From contig JAMYGW020000011.1 of assembly GCA_025617375.2 (NCBI GenBank), forward strand, positions 1,054,001-1,118,000: 64,000 bases of DNA, read 5' to 3'. The position numbers and the translations under genes are program-made. This stretch comes from Acarospora socialis. Its lineage: Eukaryota > Ascomycota > Lecanoromycetes > Acarosporales > Acarosporaceae. Below are positions 24,641 through 35,811 of the stretch, in pieces; the first letter of the stretch is position 1; every line of letters starts with the position of its first letter. The notes under the pieces were generated by a model, which was given only the letters and a program-made list of their open reading frames with translations, did not search any database and was not told where the DNA came from.

Positions 24641-25514
24641 GTCTTTTCGCTTGGCTGCAGATCCATATAGCGCGAGCCTTGATAATTTTAACGGGATTTC
24701 GAAGACATTAGGTATAATTAAATGCGCCTTTCCGAATGGAAGTCGTCAATGCAGAAACGCTTCAAAGGGTCGTAAACATTGGAAAATGAGTGACAAGAAT
24801 GGTCGTACAAATGAAAGCCGTTGTGGAAGAGGAAGAAGGGAAGGGCAAAGGGAGAGAAGAGATGGATGATATGCTGGCGTTGTAGAAAAGCGGTGGACCT
24901 TTTTTATGTAAGTTAAAGGAGGCGGGTTGACGATCAAATTTCACGCTCCACCGAGCGATTGGTAGCCACCTATGTTGAGAAGTGTGCTGTTTTGTTGACA
25001 GGTCTACCATCGGTATTCAGTATTCACTGAGGACCAGCCTGAACCGATAACCTTGATAATTTGAAAAGGGTCTGAGGTGAAAGTATTGACAAGTTACCTT
25101 ATGATTCACTGTTGCTCGAGTAAGGGTATGGAATGCTAAGGTCTCGGGGAATTCCTTATCGATAACCACCGCGTGACAGCGATGCACGACGCGCTCTATA
25201 ATTACAGCGTAATATTGTCTTGAACGAGTATAGTTGAAACTGTCAACCTGGTAGCGAGAGTTTGCGTACCGAATTGCGTCTGCGAAAGGGATCAAGCCCG
25301 CCTTTAAGAAGTCATGAGAGAAGAGTCTACAGATGAGAAGAAACTGTTCATTCATCTGAAGGCGCCTAGGGATTGTTCTTAAATCGACTGCAGCAGTACA
25401 AGTACTAATTACGCGAACAGAATCTGGTAGGCTCAGTTCATTTACAGCTGACTTAAAGAGTTGAAACACGAGAGAGCCGCCCAACGTCTGATGAAACAGA
25501 CGTGAAGTTTAACA
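24641..25514. other. Intergenic region with the promoter of the serine-rich gene
   Basis: 870 bp. Close to the gene (about 24800-24870) lies a purine-rich tract on the plus strand (ggaagaggaagaaggg), i.e. a pyrimidine-rich tract on the coding strand, as is common just upstream of fungal start codons. A minus-strand frame at 25017-25484 is open but starts without ATG and matches nothing I know. I see no other gene. Confidence 0.5.
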
Positions 25515-26543
25515 ATGAGTGGTCAGAAATCCTCCGAGTCATTGACGAGCTTCATCCTTTTTCATACTTATCGGATTGCCAAACTACATATGCAGGAGGA
25601 ACTCTTTGCATATGGTCGTACTGAATTTAGCTACCTATCGAATGACTTGTGCCTTGATGCACTGAAGTGCTCCACGAGAGAGGAATTCGGCATTGGTTCG
25701 CTGAGAATTGACATATTTTTGATCAAGTCTTTCTATAAATCTTACAGAAAAGTGTTATCGGATTTCCGTGATGGAAGCAGCGATGTGCAGGTCCTATTTT
25801 GCACCTATCGCGTACCTTAGGTGGTCTTGGCCAGAACCGCCATATGGTTCCAAGTCGTGAATGACGATGCCGTTGTAGCTCTTCACCGAGGCTATTATGA
25901 AGCACTCCGCAAGCGTATGCAAAGATTTTCTTTCTAAATAAATATCCATAAGATTATTTCTGGAGAACCTCCATATAACACAGCCAGCTTTTCTTAAGAG
26001 TCACATTGGTTGTTGTCTTGATGTATTGGAGTGTTCCATCGGTATTCACTTACGACTTAGAACCATACCAATTGCAGCAACGTCGTTCTCTTCGAAGCCG
26101 GTACGAGCACCAGCGTCGAAATCCAGGCGTATGGGCGTCTGCGCCCCGAAGGACAAGGACAACGCCAGGTTGTCTGGAGGCTGTTCCAGATGGATTCCAT
26201 AAATGGATATCAGGAGTTTAAGCAACTGGAGAAGATGCGTGGGGAAATTGCAGGATGGACCGATAATTCTATGGAGGATGTTTTGAGAGACCTACTTGCG
26301 GCTGATGAGGAAGGCAACAAAGATGAAGATCCATACTATGATCTTCGTCGTCTCTCAACCCTGGAACGTGCCATTGACCTCTACCATGCCAAATTGATGG
26401 GGCAACGTCAGACAAGAGGCCAGTTCCGTGACTTTTGGGGTCCCATAAAGGTTCAGGACAAGCTTGCTAAAGATATCCTTGCAGCAAAAACAACTCAGCA
26501 ATTGTCCCGTCGTTTAGCATGGAGATCATGTCCGGTCCGCTAG
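25515..26543 (+). pseudogene. Decayed SNF2-helicase-like C-terminal fragment
   Basis: The clearest part is a plus-strand frame from about 26060 to the stop at 26543. It contains NVVLFEAGTSTSVEIQAYGR followed by VVWRLFQMDSINGYQEFKQ, which resembles the last helicase motifs of fungal SNF2-family proteins (the EVQA-GR-HRIGQ region and the following LFQ block), then an acidic tail. An ATG at 26190 gives a 117-codon frame, but the homology starts upstream of it. The upstream piece at 25515-25820 ends in VLSDFRDGSSDVQVLFCTYR, which also looks like a helicase C-terminal motif but is in another frame. No ATPase domain is present. I read this as a broken, truncated host-type gene; a short expressed gene with unrecognised introns is the alternative. 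Confidence 0.42.
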
Positions 26544-26964
26544 GGCGGCATGTTGTCGGCGGTGGATGGTAGCTTAGAAGCAGTACTCCGTAGATATCAT
26601 TCGTCTCCTTAAGCTGACACTGTCAATTCAAATTAAGTGACTGCTCCACATTGAAGAAGTGCAGTTACACATGTATTGTGATCGTTGATGCTCTTGTTGT
26701 TACCATTACATGGTAGAGCTCCACAGAGCCATCCTTCTTTGTCGGTAATTTGCAGTTGACAGAAATTGATGTTTCTACGAGGTGGCTGTCTGGATTATAG
26801 TAAATGCAGTAGAGTGTTCTTGCCGACATCCTTCAGATGTCCCTGCTCTACTTGCCAGATATGTCCCTGCCTTTGCCCAAAAAACAGTTAATTCCTCGCC
26901 ATCAACAGATATGACTACCTCTCAACTACCGCCATTCCATGCTCGGAAGAAGCGTAATCTCATC
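26544..26964. other. Spacer between the helicase remnant and RCE1
   Basis: 420 bp between a plus-strand remnant and the 3' end of a minus-strand gene. I see no gene, RNA or repeat in it. Confidence 0.5.
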
Positions 26965-28094
26965 TCACTTCCCAAACACCGCCAGCGCCCTCTTCGATCG
27001 CGTCAGGACCCAAAACCCCTCATAGAATGCCACTGCGCCGCCGACAAGAATAATATAATAAGCAACCGTCCACCCAACGCCCAACCTCCCACCCGCAACC
27101 TGCACGCCTTGCGCGTCCCGACCCTCTTTCGGCCTAATTCTAACAGCCGGAGGTCCAATCGGCACCCCGGCCTCGACCCTCCCCCAGAGTCTCGGCAGGC
27201 CGCACCAGTTGCAGAAACTATGTGCCAGCACGACGGCGGGCAAGGAGCCGCTACGCAGGAAGAGGAAAGTCGCGTACCAGCCGAAAATAGTGGTATAGGC
27301 GAACTGGACGACGGAACGGAGGAGGGCAGGGGCTAGGGGCGTGTGCGGATGGGTCAGGGTGTATTCGTAGAAGTGGTGGATGTGCGCGATGCCGAAGTAG
27401 AGGGGTGTTAGGAAGATGATCTGGGATGGGGAGACGTGCGCGAGGAGGTGGAGGGGCGTGGGCAGGGAGCGGAAGACGAGTTCTTCGGTTATGGGACCCT
27501 GTTGATTTTTTATAAGCGGTAGCTTTAGATTGGGTGTTGCTTTTAGAATTGGGTAGGAGAAGATAGGGAGGGGCAAGGGAAAGGGTGTACACACAGCCAC
27601 GTAGTTCCGCCAGCCGATCCAGCTGCTGAGCGTCTCATGAATGCGGCGACCTCGGATCCAGTCATGCCATTCGCCCTCCGCGAAGCCCTTTTCGAAGAGC
27701 GGGCCGGCGAATAGCAGGGCAGTGAGGAGAAGGCATTTGATGATTTCCAAAACCGCGATGGGCCACCATCCCAGGAGTCGGAGAATTTCGAGAGAGTCTG
27801 GCTTGGCGGTATAGCTGATGATAAAGATTGTCGCTACCGCGCTGATGATGCAAGAAAGTGTGACTGCGCGGATCCTGGCGCGGACGACGGAAGGGGCATC
27901 TCGGGATAACAGCGGAGATGGTCGAGTTGTTGAGCTGAGATAGAATGGGATAACGTAAAGAAGGGTGTAAGCAACCTTGCAGCGGTTTGGTTAGTAGGGC
28001 AAAGGGGTGGTCGAGAGTCGGATCGACCTGCACTCACCGAAAGAACGGCCGCTGATGTTCCAGATATGGCACAAACGTCTCTTTCTATGAGCAT
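26965..28094 (-). CDS. RCE1: CAAX prenyl protease 2 (type II CAAX endopeptidase)
   Basis: Proposed join, minus strand: 28094-28038, 27975-27595, 27498-26965; 323 residues, close to the usual length. Introns of 62 and 96 bp have GTGAGT and GTGTGT donors; both are phase 0 and the second falls just before the active-site motif. Rce1 is an ER membrane glutamate protease that removes the last three residues of farnesylated or geranylgeranylated CAAX proteins such as Ras. The expected catalytic residues are present: E151 and E152 with R156 in GPITEELVFR, H185 in FGIAHIHHF, and H239 with N243 in HSFCNWCG. Several hydrophobic segments fit a multi-pass protein. The ATG at 28094 gives MLIERDVCAISG; a stop lies upstream in that frame. 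It stands in the same orientation as the DUF3602 gene, but about 740 bp apart. Confidence 0.93.
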
Positions 28095-28832
28095 TGTGAA
28101 GGGTTGGCCATGTCGACGTACTCAAGATACCTGAACAGTAGGTCTTCCCATAGTTATGAATACAATAGTAGCAGATATCTGTACGAGTACGAGGTACTGT
28201 ATGAGTACGGAGCGGATAGATTTCGCGGCAACGCAAGATCAGAATTTCCCCACAACATACAATAACTCCCTCAAGCTATCACAGCTCAAACTCTGGAAGT
28301 ATGAGTAGAATTCATTTCAGAGAAACGTATAACCTCAAGAAGAATCGAAGATTTTCTGATTATCAGGTCGTCGTGGAAATTACTCCGTATCTCTTGTGGT
28401 GCCACGAAGTCGTCACTCTGTCGGGGCGTGCCTGAGACCTGCTCGCTGCCTGCATGGAAGATCATAGCATATTTGTCATTGCATGGTCCAGTTATTCAAT
28501 GCTGCTGTTACTCGAGTACTCTTCTGTCATTACGGATCTGAATCATGACTTCGCATCTTCAAACACGCTATTAGACTCATTCGATTTCCTCAACACTGCG
28601 ATTTCACGTATGGACCCAAACCGAGCGCCAGAAAAAGACTCCACTCCCAACCCCTTGATAAGTCATGTTCTTGAGATCTAACCGGCCCCACCTCGTCTTA
28701 CAACGAGTAAGGAATGCCGAAGCCGACCTCAACAACTCACAGATCTTATGGAGACCCCTACGATCGTGCGTATAACGGGACTGATCGAGCTTGGAAGTAC
28801 CAACCAAACAGACTAATCGGCCGTTGTGTTCA
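28095..28832. other. Upstream region of RCE1
   Basis: 740 bp. The part near the RCE1 start contains overlapping GAGTAC/GTACTC motifs (about 28175-28206, including tacgagtacgaggtactg). A 75-codon plus-strand frame (28454-28681) starts with ATG but resembles no known family. I see no other gene. Confidence 0.45.
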
Positions 28833-29294
28833 TCAGAGGGCAGCCGTGAAAGCAAGCGCCTTCGAAATCTTCCTCCAGAGCATGTCCGCCCCACCGATCG
28901 GGAGTGGATCTTCACTATGTGCAGACACTTGCGAAGACGATGTGCTGGAAGCCCGAGATCGTTTGCTTCCACGGCGATTACCAGCGCCACCTATGCCAAT
29001 GAAGTAGCCGGTTGGCGTGCTGTTGTCTCTGGTTCTGCTGCGTGCCAGCTCTTCCTGGAAGGAGATGACCGCTCGCTCCGACGCGTCGTGGATGTTGCCG
29101 GCTCCGCCGATGCCACTTGAGAAGGGACCGCTGGCACGGGTCATCGTCGGGGTAGACGATGGAAGGGCGGCCGAAGAAACTTGGGCTTTTCGATAGTTGC
29201 CTGCGCCACCAATGCCGTAATGAATGAACTCGACTGACACAGTCTGGTGAACAAGGGAGGAAATCGAGGAGACAGATGAGGGGGCCGGCTGCAT
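28833..29294 (-). CDS. GIGGAGN-repeat protein (DUF3602 family)
   Basis: Single-exon minus-strand frame of 153 residues from the ATG at 29294; the frame is open further upstream to 29318 but without an ATG. Three exact GIGGAGN repeats occur at about residues 27-33, 61-67 and 100-106, with a degenerate copy (PIGGADM) near 132-138. This repeat defines the fungal DUF3602 family, whose function is unknown. The segments between repeats are Ser/Arg-rich and likely disordered. There is no signal peptide or membrane segment. Three plus one repeats in a short protein is typical of the family. Annotation as DUF3602 is secure; any role is not. Confidence 0.85.
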   Translation of the reverse strand: MQPAPSSVSSISSLVHQTVSVEFIHYGIGGAGNYRKAQVSSAALPSSTPTMTRASGPFSSGIGGAGNIHDASERAVISFQEELARSRTRDNSTPTGYFIGIGGAGNRRGSKRSRASSTSSSQVSAHSEDPLPIGGADMLWRKISKALAFTAAL

Positions 29295-30713
29295 GTTGAG
29301 ATATGTGGAACGACGCAAGATACAGGGAGGTCAAAGTGGATTCGTTTGGATATTAGAGAGATTCGATGAGATAGGTTCCAGTTTCAATTGACGGTTTCAG
29401 CACTGGTCGCTATCACTAAAGATGCTATAGCAGTCTCAAGAGAGTGACCAGATCTTACAATTATATAAAGAATGGGGAGAGGTCTGGAAGGATATATTCG
29501 GCGTAGTACATATCCAAAGCTGTAGGTAAAGAGCTAGATTTGACCGCGGACCAGGACGGACGGTCATATGCATGGGCTGTAACTCCCCGCTTGACTGGCA
29601 CCGAGCAAAGTTCAAGTCCCTGACCTACAGTCTGGATTGATAGGACAACAGGTCGGTTCTGGTGGCATGAGATTAACAATTAGTTCTGGCGTTGCCCATG
29701 CCTGCTTCTGGAGCAAGAAAAGGAAGCTTCAGGTTGAGAACAGCCGCTTTAGACTTGACGAAAGCTCCATTGCCCGGGACGATTTTCGATTCAGTGCCCT
29801 GTGCATCGTATGCATCTACCATTGCAAGACTGCATATTCCCTTATATCAATGTTTCGTACCACGTTGTACCACGCGATCAGTACTCGTACAAGCCCAGGC
29901 CCTGCAGGAGATTGGCGAGGCTTGGACCTCCCAGCTCCGAACTTGTGACGTGCGTATTCCTCTAGCCTTTCGACTGTCCGACACCGCTTTGCGACAGCAG
30001 ACCTGGGGATTCCAAGGCTGCTTGACGGCAAGGTCATTGGTACTCGTAGGAGAGGAAGCAATTGATTAGATTCGGAATGCAGCTGTATTAATCGATTTTG
30101 TCCCAGGGAAAGTACGAAGTACCAAGCGCCTGGCTCGATATGCAGCGCCAGCTGGCCAACGATCAACGAGTCATATCCATTTTGCTCTTCTCTTTGTATC
30201 AACTTCAGTTATCCCTCCGCCATCCTAAAGGTCCAGTACAGAGCGAGGGAGCGGTGTACAACATATCTGTACGCTGTTGAGCTCTGCTGCGGGACGCCAT
30301 GCCTTTCATAGGAAGCTTGCAGGAGAACCTGATTCAGGAGCCCCACATAGGACTCATTCTGTTGTTATCTCAAGCGGCCGCCCTTCAAATCCAAAGTACT
30401 GCATTCCAACGAATCGCACTGAGCGCCGTTACTTTGAGTATGTGTACTCTGTATAGGGCCATGTTGCACAGACCCGAGCGCTTACGTAAGGTAAGCCCTA
30501 GTGCTTACTCGTACTGAAGAGGTGTCAGAAATTGAGCCTAGCCGCTCGCTTCCATAGATAACACGTTTTTCGTGTATTAGATTTTAGTAACAACAACATC
30601 AATTTTCGACAAGAGGATATCTTTGTCCCAAAGCATTGTCAACCTACTCAAGTCCTTCTGAACTGCATTGAGAGGCTACTGGACGATTTTGAGATTATAT
30701 CGAGCTCTTCACA
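29295..30713. other. Intergenic region upstream of ADI1
   Basis: 1.4 kb between the DUF3602 gene and ADI1, which are divergent. Several short open frames exist on both strands (for example around 29692-30069) but none matches a family I know. It contains repeated ACTCGTAC/GTACTCGT motifs (near 29880, 30045 and 30508) that recur in other intergenic parts of the islands. Confidence 0.45.
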
Positions 30714-31360
30714 ATGAAAGCCTACTGGTATGACAACAAGACAGTATGGAAATTCTCGGGTCGACTTTGCGAAAGCATATCGACTAATACACTCTCAAGG
30801 GCGACCAGCGTGAAGACCATGATTCTGGGCGCTCAGTTGATGCCACCTATCTGAACCAACTCGGAGTTCTTTACCATCACTGTCCTTCCGTGACGTCCGT
30901 CGATCAAATTGCCAAGGATCGCAGCTACAAGAACAGAGATGAGATCACAGTTTCGCCTGAAAAGATGGGCGCTGTGTATGAGGATAAGGTCAAGATGTTC
31001 TTCAATGAGCATTTGCACGAGGACGAAGAGATCAGGTATATACTAGATGGAGAGGGCTTCTTCGATGTGAGAAGTGAAGGAGACGACGACTGGGTTAGGA
31101 TCAGGCTGGAGAAGGACGATCTTATCATTCTGCCGGCGGGCATCTATCATAGATTTACAACGGACAGCAAAAATGTGGGTTCCCAACTACTGACACCTCG
31201 ATTACGGCGCAGGCTAAACAGATCATAGTACATCAAGGCGATGAGGCTCTTCAAGGAGGAGCCCAAGTGGACGCCCTTGAACAGAGGCCCTGAGGTTGAT
31301 GAGAACCCCTACCGGAAGGAATACGTCCGGGCGAGACGACAGTCTGTCGCAGCGCACTGA
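30714..31360 (+). CDS. ADI1: Acireductone dioxygenase (methionine salvage)
   Basis: Proposed join: 30714-30743, 30800-31174, 31229-31360; 178 residues, the normal length. Introns of 56 and 54 bp start GTATGG and GTGGGT and keep phase 0. ARD is a cupin metalloenzyme that oxidises the acireductone intermediate of the methionine salvage pathway to the keto-acid precursor of methionine. The cupin metal ligands are in place: H81 and H83 with E87 ([11 protein letters not shown]) and H127 (GIYHRFT). The N-terminal MKAYWYDN and C-terminal [14 protein letters not shown] blocks are typical. The short 10-residue first exon is supported by the conserved start. The outer LTR element begins only 168 bp after the stop codon. 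Confidence 0.93.
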
Positions 31361-31528
31361 TTGCGGTAGGCTAGTTAAAATACAGATAGCTAGCAGCATA
31401 GGATATTTCGTTCTTTTCCATCAACAGAAGCGTTCTTCAACTTCAAAGCAGTGCTCTACTTCTTCCGTGATCATGTTCCCCACAATATCTCAACCCCACC
31501 ATCATTATGTAAGCGACTCTGCTACCGC
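31361..31528. other. ADI1 downstream flank, left side of the insertion site
   Basis: 168 bp of ordinary composition between the ADI1 stop and the 5' LTR, ending with ccgc at 31525-31528. It should hold the ADI1 3' UTR. Together with 51855-51985 it would make an intergenic spacer of about 300 bp before the insertion. Confidence 0.6.
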
Positions 31529-31667
31529 TGTGACGCCATTACCTAATCATCACTTAATAGCTAGTATATAGCTCCATCTCTGCAGACATTTCTTCTGCAT
31601 CCAATCTACACTTCTTTCATTCATCATAGATCCACATTCTGCATATGTTTTTAGTATCTTGTTTACA
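31529..31667 (+). repeat. 5' LTR of the outer element
   Basis: 139 bp, starts TGTGACG and ends TTTACA. All visible differences from the 3' LTR are transitions. It still contains CG and CC dinucleotides, unlike the interior. Confidence 0.85.
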
Positions 31668-32699
31668 TTCTGATGATCAGACTGAGATTATGTTGTGTTG
31701 TCTTAAGACATAGAAGCCTGAAATTGTCTATTGTTCTATTTACAATGAGTGTTGCACTTGATCAAGAGAAGACAAGAAATTTGCAGTCCTCTATTCTACA
31801 GAAACATCTTGTTGTTAACTTAACTTTCAATTCAGAACACAATTTTATTCAGAACTGATCAACATACAGAGTTTTCATCTTTTACTGCATTCAGCAAATT
31901 ATTCTTTTTTATTTCTTTTTAATTAAAAAAGAACACTAACTCTATCTTTCTGATACTGACATTTAGTTCTTATCATAATGAAAGAAATTTTCATTCAAGT
32001 TCTTCAGATCTGAATTACTCAGAGAAAAGAACATTGCTTAATGTTCAAACTTGATTGACATTCTCTTTTTCATCTCATCAATATACTATTGAGAACATCA
32101 TCACAAAAATACAACAACATTCTCAACATTATCATTCTATAGAACAACATTCTAACAGAGATCTTGATCAAGATTCTGTCAATTTATCTTGATATTATTG
32201 TACACTGTCAATATATTCTCATATCATATCAATTCTATCTTTCTCTATCATAACAAAGTTGTCATCAAAGATATCTGAAACTCACTGAGATCTAGAGATT
32301 TCTGACACAGTCATGAAGTCAATATATATTCATGTTTTATTGAGAGTAAGAAGTCAATTAGCATCACTGATATTGTTTAAAAAAAAGTTATCATCAAATA
32401 AATCTAACTCATCAGAGCTTCAAGAAGTCTTTAAACAAAAATAAACACAAATCATATGACAGTTCTGAATATCTTTCTTAGTGTTATAATCATTTTAATT
32501 TGAACAGACACATTCATTGTCACTGATAAGTACTCTTACTGAATCATTATATACATTTACTGTTACAGAAACAAATCTATTACAATTTATTACTGCTGAA
32601 GAAATTCATACTTCAACTATCAATATATCTTTGACTCAATCTATAATCAATACATCTACTATATATGAAACAACAAGTGTGATATATTCTGATAAAAAG

Positions 32700-34715
32700 A
32701 TGACAGATGATTAAATTGAGACTTTTGCAAAAACAGTGAATGATGATGTCAAGTTATTTATTAAACAAGTAAAGTATGTCTTTGCAGAAAAGAAACAACT
32801 CTTTGACAAAAATTCAATCAACTTTGATGATGTTCACACTACAGCATTAATCTCAAGCACTACTGATGAAGTGAGACAGTGAATTTGAAGTTTGAATGAG
32901 AATATTCTGAAAAATTAAAATAAACTTATATCTGCACTGAAGAAGCATTTTTTACAACAGAAAAAGAAAAATGTCAAGAAACTAATCATTTGAGAACTTT
33001 TGACACTATAACAAGAGAATTGAAGTCTGAGTGAGTATTGTGAGATTGAATGAGATCTATTACAAAGACTTGAAAATAAGATCAAATGAAATCAAAAAGT
33101 GATAAATATGCTCATTGATGAGCTCAAGAATACAGTTTTAAAGAAAGTGATTAAAGAAACTCTAGAAAGATCAAACTACAATTTTAAAAAAATAGTCAAG
33201 ATAATTCAAAATGTCTCAAGAAATGAAGATAAGTTGTTCAAAAGAAATGATGATTCAATCAAAGATATATATCACAGAATCAAGTTCAAGAATAAAGAAT
33301 TTGTTTAATTTATAAATCAAATGACAGAAAAACAGCACAAAAAAGATGAAGTAATATTGAATCTGATTAGATCTTATGCTAATTTGTTGATGAAAGAATT
33401 CTGAATGAACACTGATCATAACATGAATACTTATGAAACTTCAAATAACTATGAGAATTGATCACAAAATCTGCAAAACTATCTCACAAATCAGAACAAT
33501 GATGAACAACTCTTTAGATCATCATATTAAAATTATGAAAATGAAAATTTAGCTATGACAAGTAATTCTGAAGAGTCAAGACCAGTTAATAACTTAAATA
33601 TGATATATTTTGCATGCAGACAACAGAGTCACATCAAGTTACAATGCATCAACATTTCTTTCTCAATGAAGAAACAAGAGCATATCTATAGAAAAATTGA
33701 CAACAAACTTCAGATTCAAACAGAAGTCAGACAAAATGCAGAATTTAATTCTGAAATAGATGCATCATTCAGAGATTTACAAGTAGTAATTGCAACTCAA
33801 GTTGAAGCAGAGATTAACTACAAAACTATTGACAAATGAATTTCTGAAGATAGAAATTCATGAGTTTTGCAGAGTAATGTCATTGAAACTCAACATAATA
33901 CAGTTAATGTGAGCAATCAGAACAGTTATACAACAACTGACAACAAGTGATTGATTGTTGACACAAAGTTTGAGAACAAAGACAGTTCTGTAACTAGAGA
34001 TAATATATTTGTCACAATAAAGATGACAAAGTTCACAAAAATCAAAAAGATCAAGCAACAGCACTTGACTGACTTATCAAAAGACATAGAATCAGATGTT
34101 ATTCACTTTCTAAACAACAAGCTTATTATCATTAGTCTGTTGCAATATGCAAATATTAATCTGAAGACAAAGACTCTTATAAGCAAGATCTTGAAGTTAA
34201 AGTTTAAAGAAAACACTAAACTGACAGAGTACACAAAAGAAAATGATGCTACAGCAAGTAAATGATCAAGACTAGTAAATCAGATAAAGAAGAAGAATAT
34301 AAATGAAGAACAATGACTTTGAGCTTGACTAGAGCAAAACTCACAAGTTATTAAAGTCAATGTTATCTCACTTGATTCAGCAAATCAGAACTATACATTT
34401 ATCACAAATTTCTACACTAAATCAATCATTATACTGCAATCAACATCTAGAATTCTTTACAGTTTACTTAAAACTCTCATTGATGAAGACTCAGCTTTGA
34501 ATCTGATTTTTCTTAGAATGATGAAACAAATGAAACTCACTCAGATCTCAGATGATTCAGTTATTATATAAGTTGTCAATGAGATTGAAACTAAGCTGAA
34601 CACTTACTGTCAGTTTTGAGTCATGGTAAAGAGAGTTTCACAAATCATTGAGACATATTTGATTCTCTATGAAACAAGCTACTCACTCTTACTTGAGAGA
34701 GTATGTGTTATGATT
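32700..34715 (+). other. Gag- and protease-like region of the outer element
   Basis: Plus-strand protein-coding-like sequence of the outer element. It is Lys/Asn/Glu-rich and has a Cys-x2-Gln-rich zinc-knuckle-like motif near 33611 and an aspartic-protease-like segment near 34340-34700. It is broken. Open stretches such as 33555-33839 and 33951-34265 belong to it and are not separate host genes. Confidence 0.5.
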
Positions 34716-35192
34716 GTGTTTACACAACCTAACATTTACTCATATATTCACTTAGAACCTGACCTCACAGTCAGGTGGGTCTTTTGTCTTAGTGATTAAG
34801 ATTCTCAACAAATGATAGCATCAACTGATCACTACCAGTGTCAAATTTCTAAGTGTGACACACCAAAATTGCACAGCCTGACCAGGTCACAAATGCTGAA
34901 AGTTGCACTGAAGACTGCACTGAAGATGCTAATTACACTTGAGTTCACTGTTTGTGTCTACAACTTGTTCTCATTTTTGACTCAAATCTGCCTTGAATGT
35001 GTGCACATTCAAGTCTGAATTGAGGTCTATTAGTATGGTGTTCTTGCTTGAGGATGAGCACTTTTCTTGCCAAGGTGGGGCAGCTGTTACAGTTGCATTT
35101 GCACAATCTAACATTCACTCATATATTCACTTAGAACCTGACCTCACAGTCAGGCAGGTCTTTTGCCTTAGTGATCAAGATTCTCAACAGTA
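34716..35192 (+). repeat. About 100 bp direct repeat around a solo-LTR-like segment
   Basis: The outer element's sequence around cttagaacctgacctcacag occurs twice (about 34716-34812 and 35089-35192). Between the copies lies 34854-35091, which starts TGTGACACACC and ends CAGCTGTTACA, the usual form of a Gypsy LTR (238 bp). This patch keeps many CC and GG dinucleotides. It looks like a younger insertion accompanied by a long duplication, or a duplication already present at the site. No matching 5 bp target duplication was found. Confidence 0.5.
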
Positions 35193-35461
35193 TGAATGAG
35201 AGTAGTATCAGCAATTGAGAATTATCAAAATGATGACTACTGAATCAGAAATGAGTTTGAAGAAGAAAAAAAACTCACAGCAATCTGTCTGCAGAGAATG
35301 ATTGAATCATTTAAAGTGAAACTAAATTGTCAGAAACTTTCAAACAACATATTATTTGATGAGAAGACACTGATAAACTTAAAAGCTGGTTAACATGCAA
35401 TTGCAGATGTTATTTTGAAAGAAGTTATTTGAGAAACTGAGAAAGAATTAAAGAATAATAG

Positions 35462-35811
35462 TGTTACAGCCAAGTCAGAATGAACTTAGAACAAACTGAT
35501 GCATACACAGAAGAAACATACATTTGAAGAATGTTAGACAGCAGTCATGTGACATCTCAACATGCTTGATGACAAGCTTGATGAGCAAGCTCAACAGATT
35601 GCATGGGCAAGCTGTCTCAACAGACTCAATGGTGAGGTCAGCAAGCAAGCTCACTATATAGTAGAATTGTTTTTCTTATGAAAACAATCATGTTCAACTT
35701 AAGTAATCATCTAAGAGTTAAAGTTCAGAACTGTTCCAGATCAGCTGTTATATTAACAAGCACAAACTCTTAGTTCTACATACTTGAGAAATCTCAGATT
35801 AGAATGTTACA
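35462..35811 (+). repeat. 5' LTR of copy C
   Basis: 350 bp, TGTTACA to TGTTACA. A TATA-like tcactatatag lies at 35651-35661. A tract of imperfect caagct repeats occupies about 35570-35650. Differences from the 3' LTR appear to be transitions only. Confidence 0.9.

Noticed and set aside
25017-25484. 155-codon minus-strand open frame
   Set aside because: It begins with a TTG codon and not an ATG, shows no family similarity, and lies in a likely promoter region.
28454-28681. 75-codon plus-strand ATG frame between RCE1 and the DUF3602 gene
   Set aside because: No similarity that I recognise; its length is within chance for this composition.
29560-29635. Possible tRNA (a TTCAAGTCC-like T arm)
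   Set aside because: No matching acceptor or anticodon stems could be drawn.
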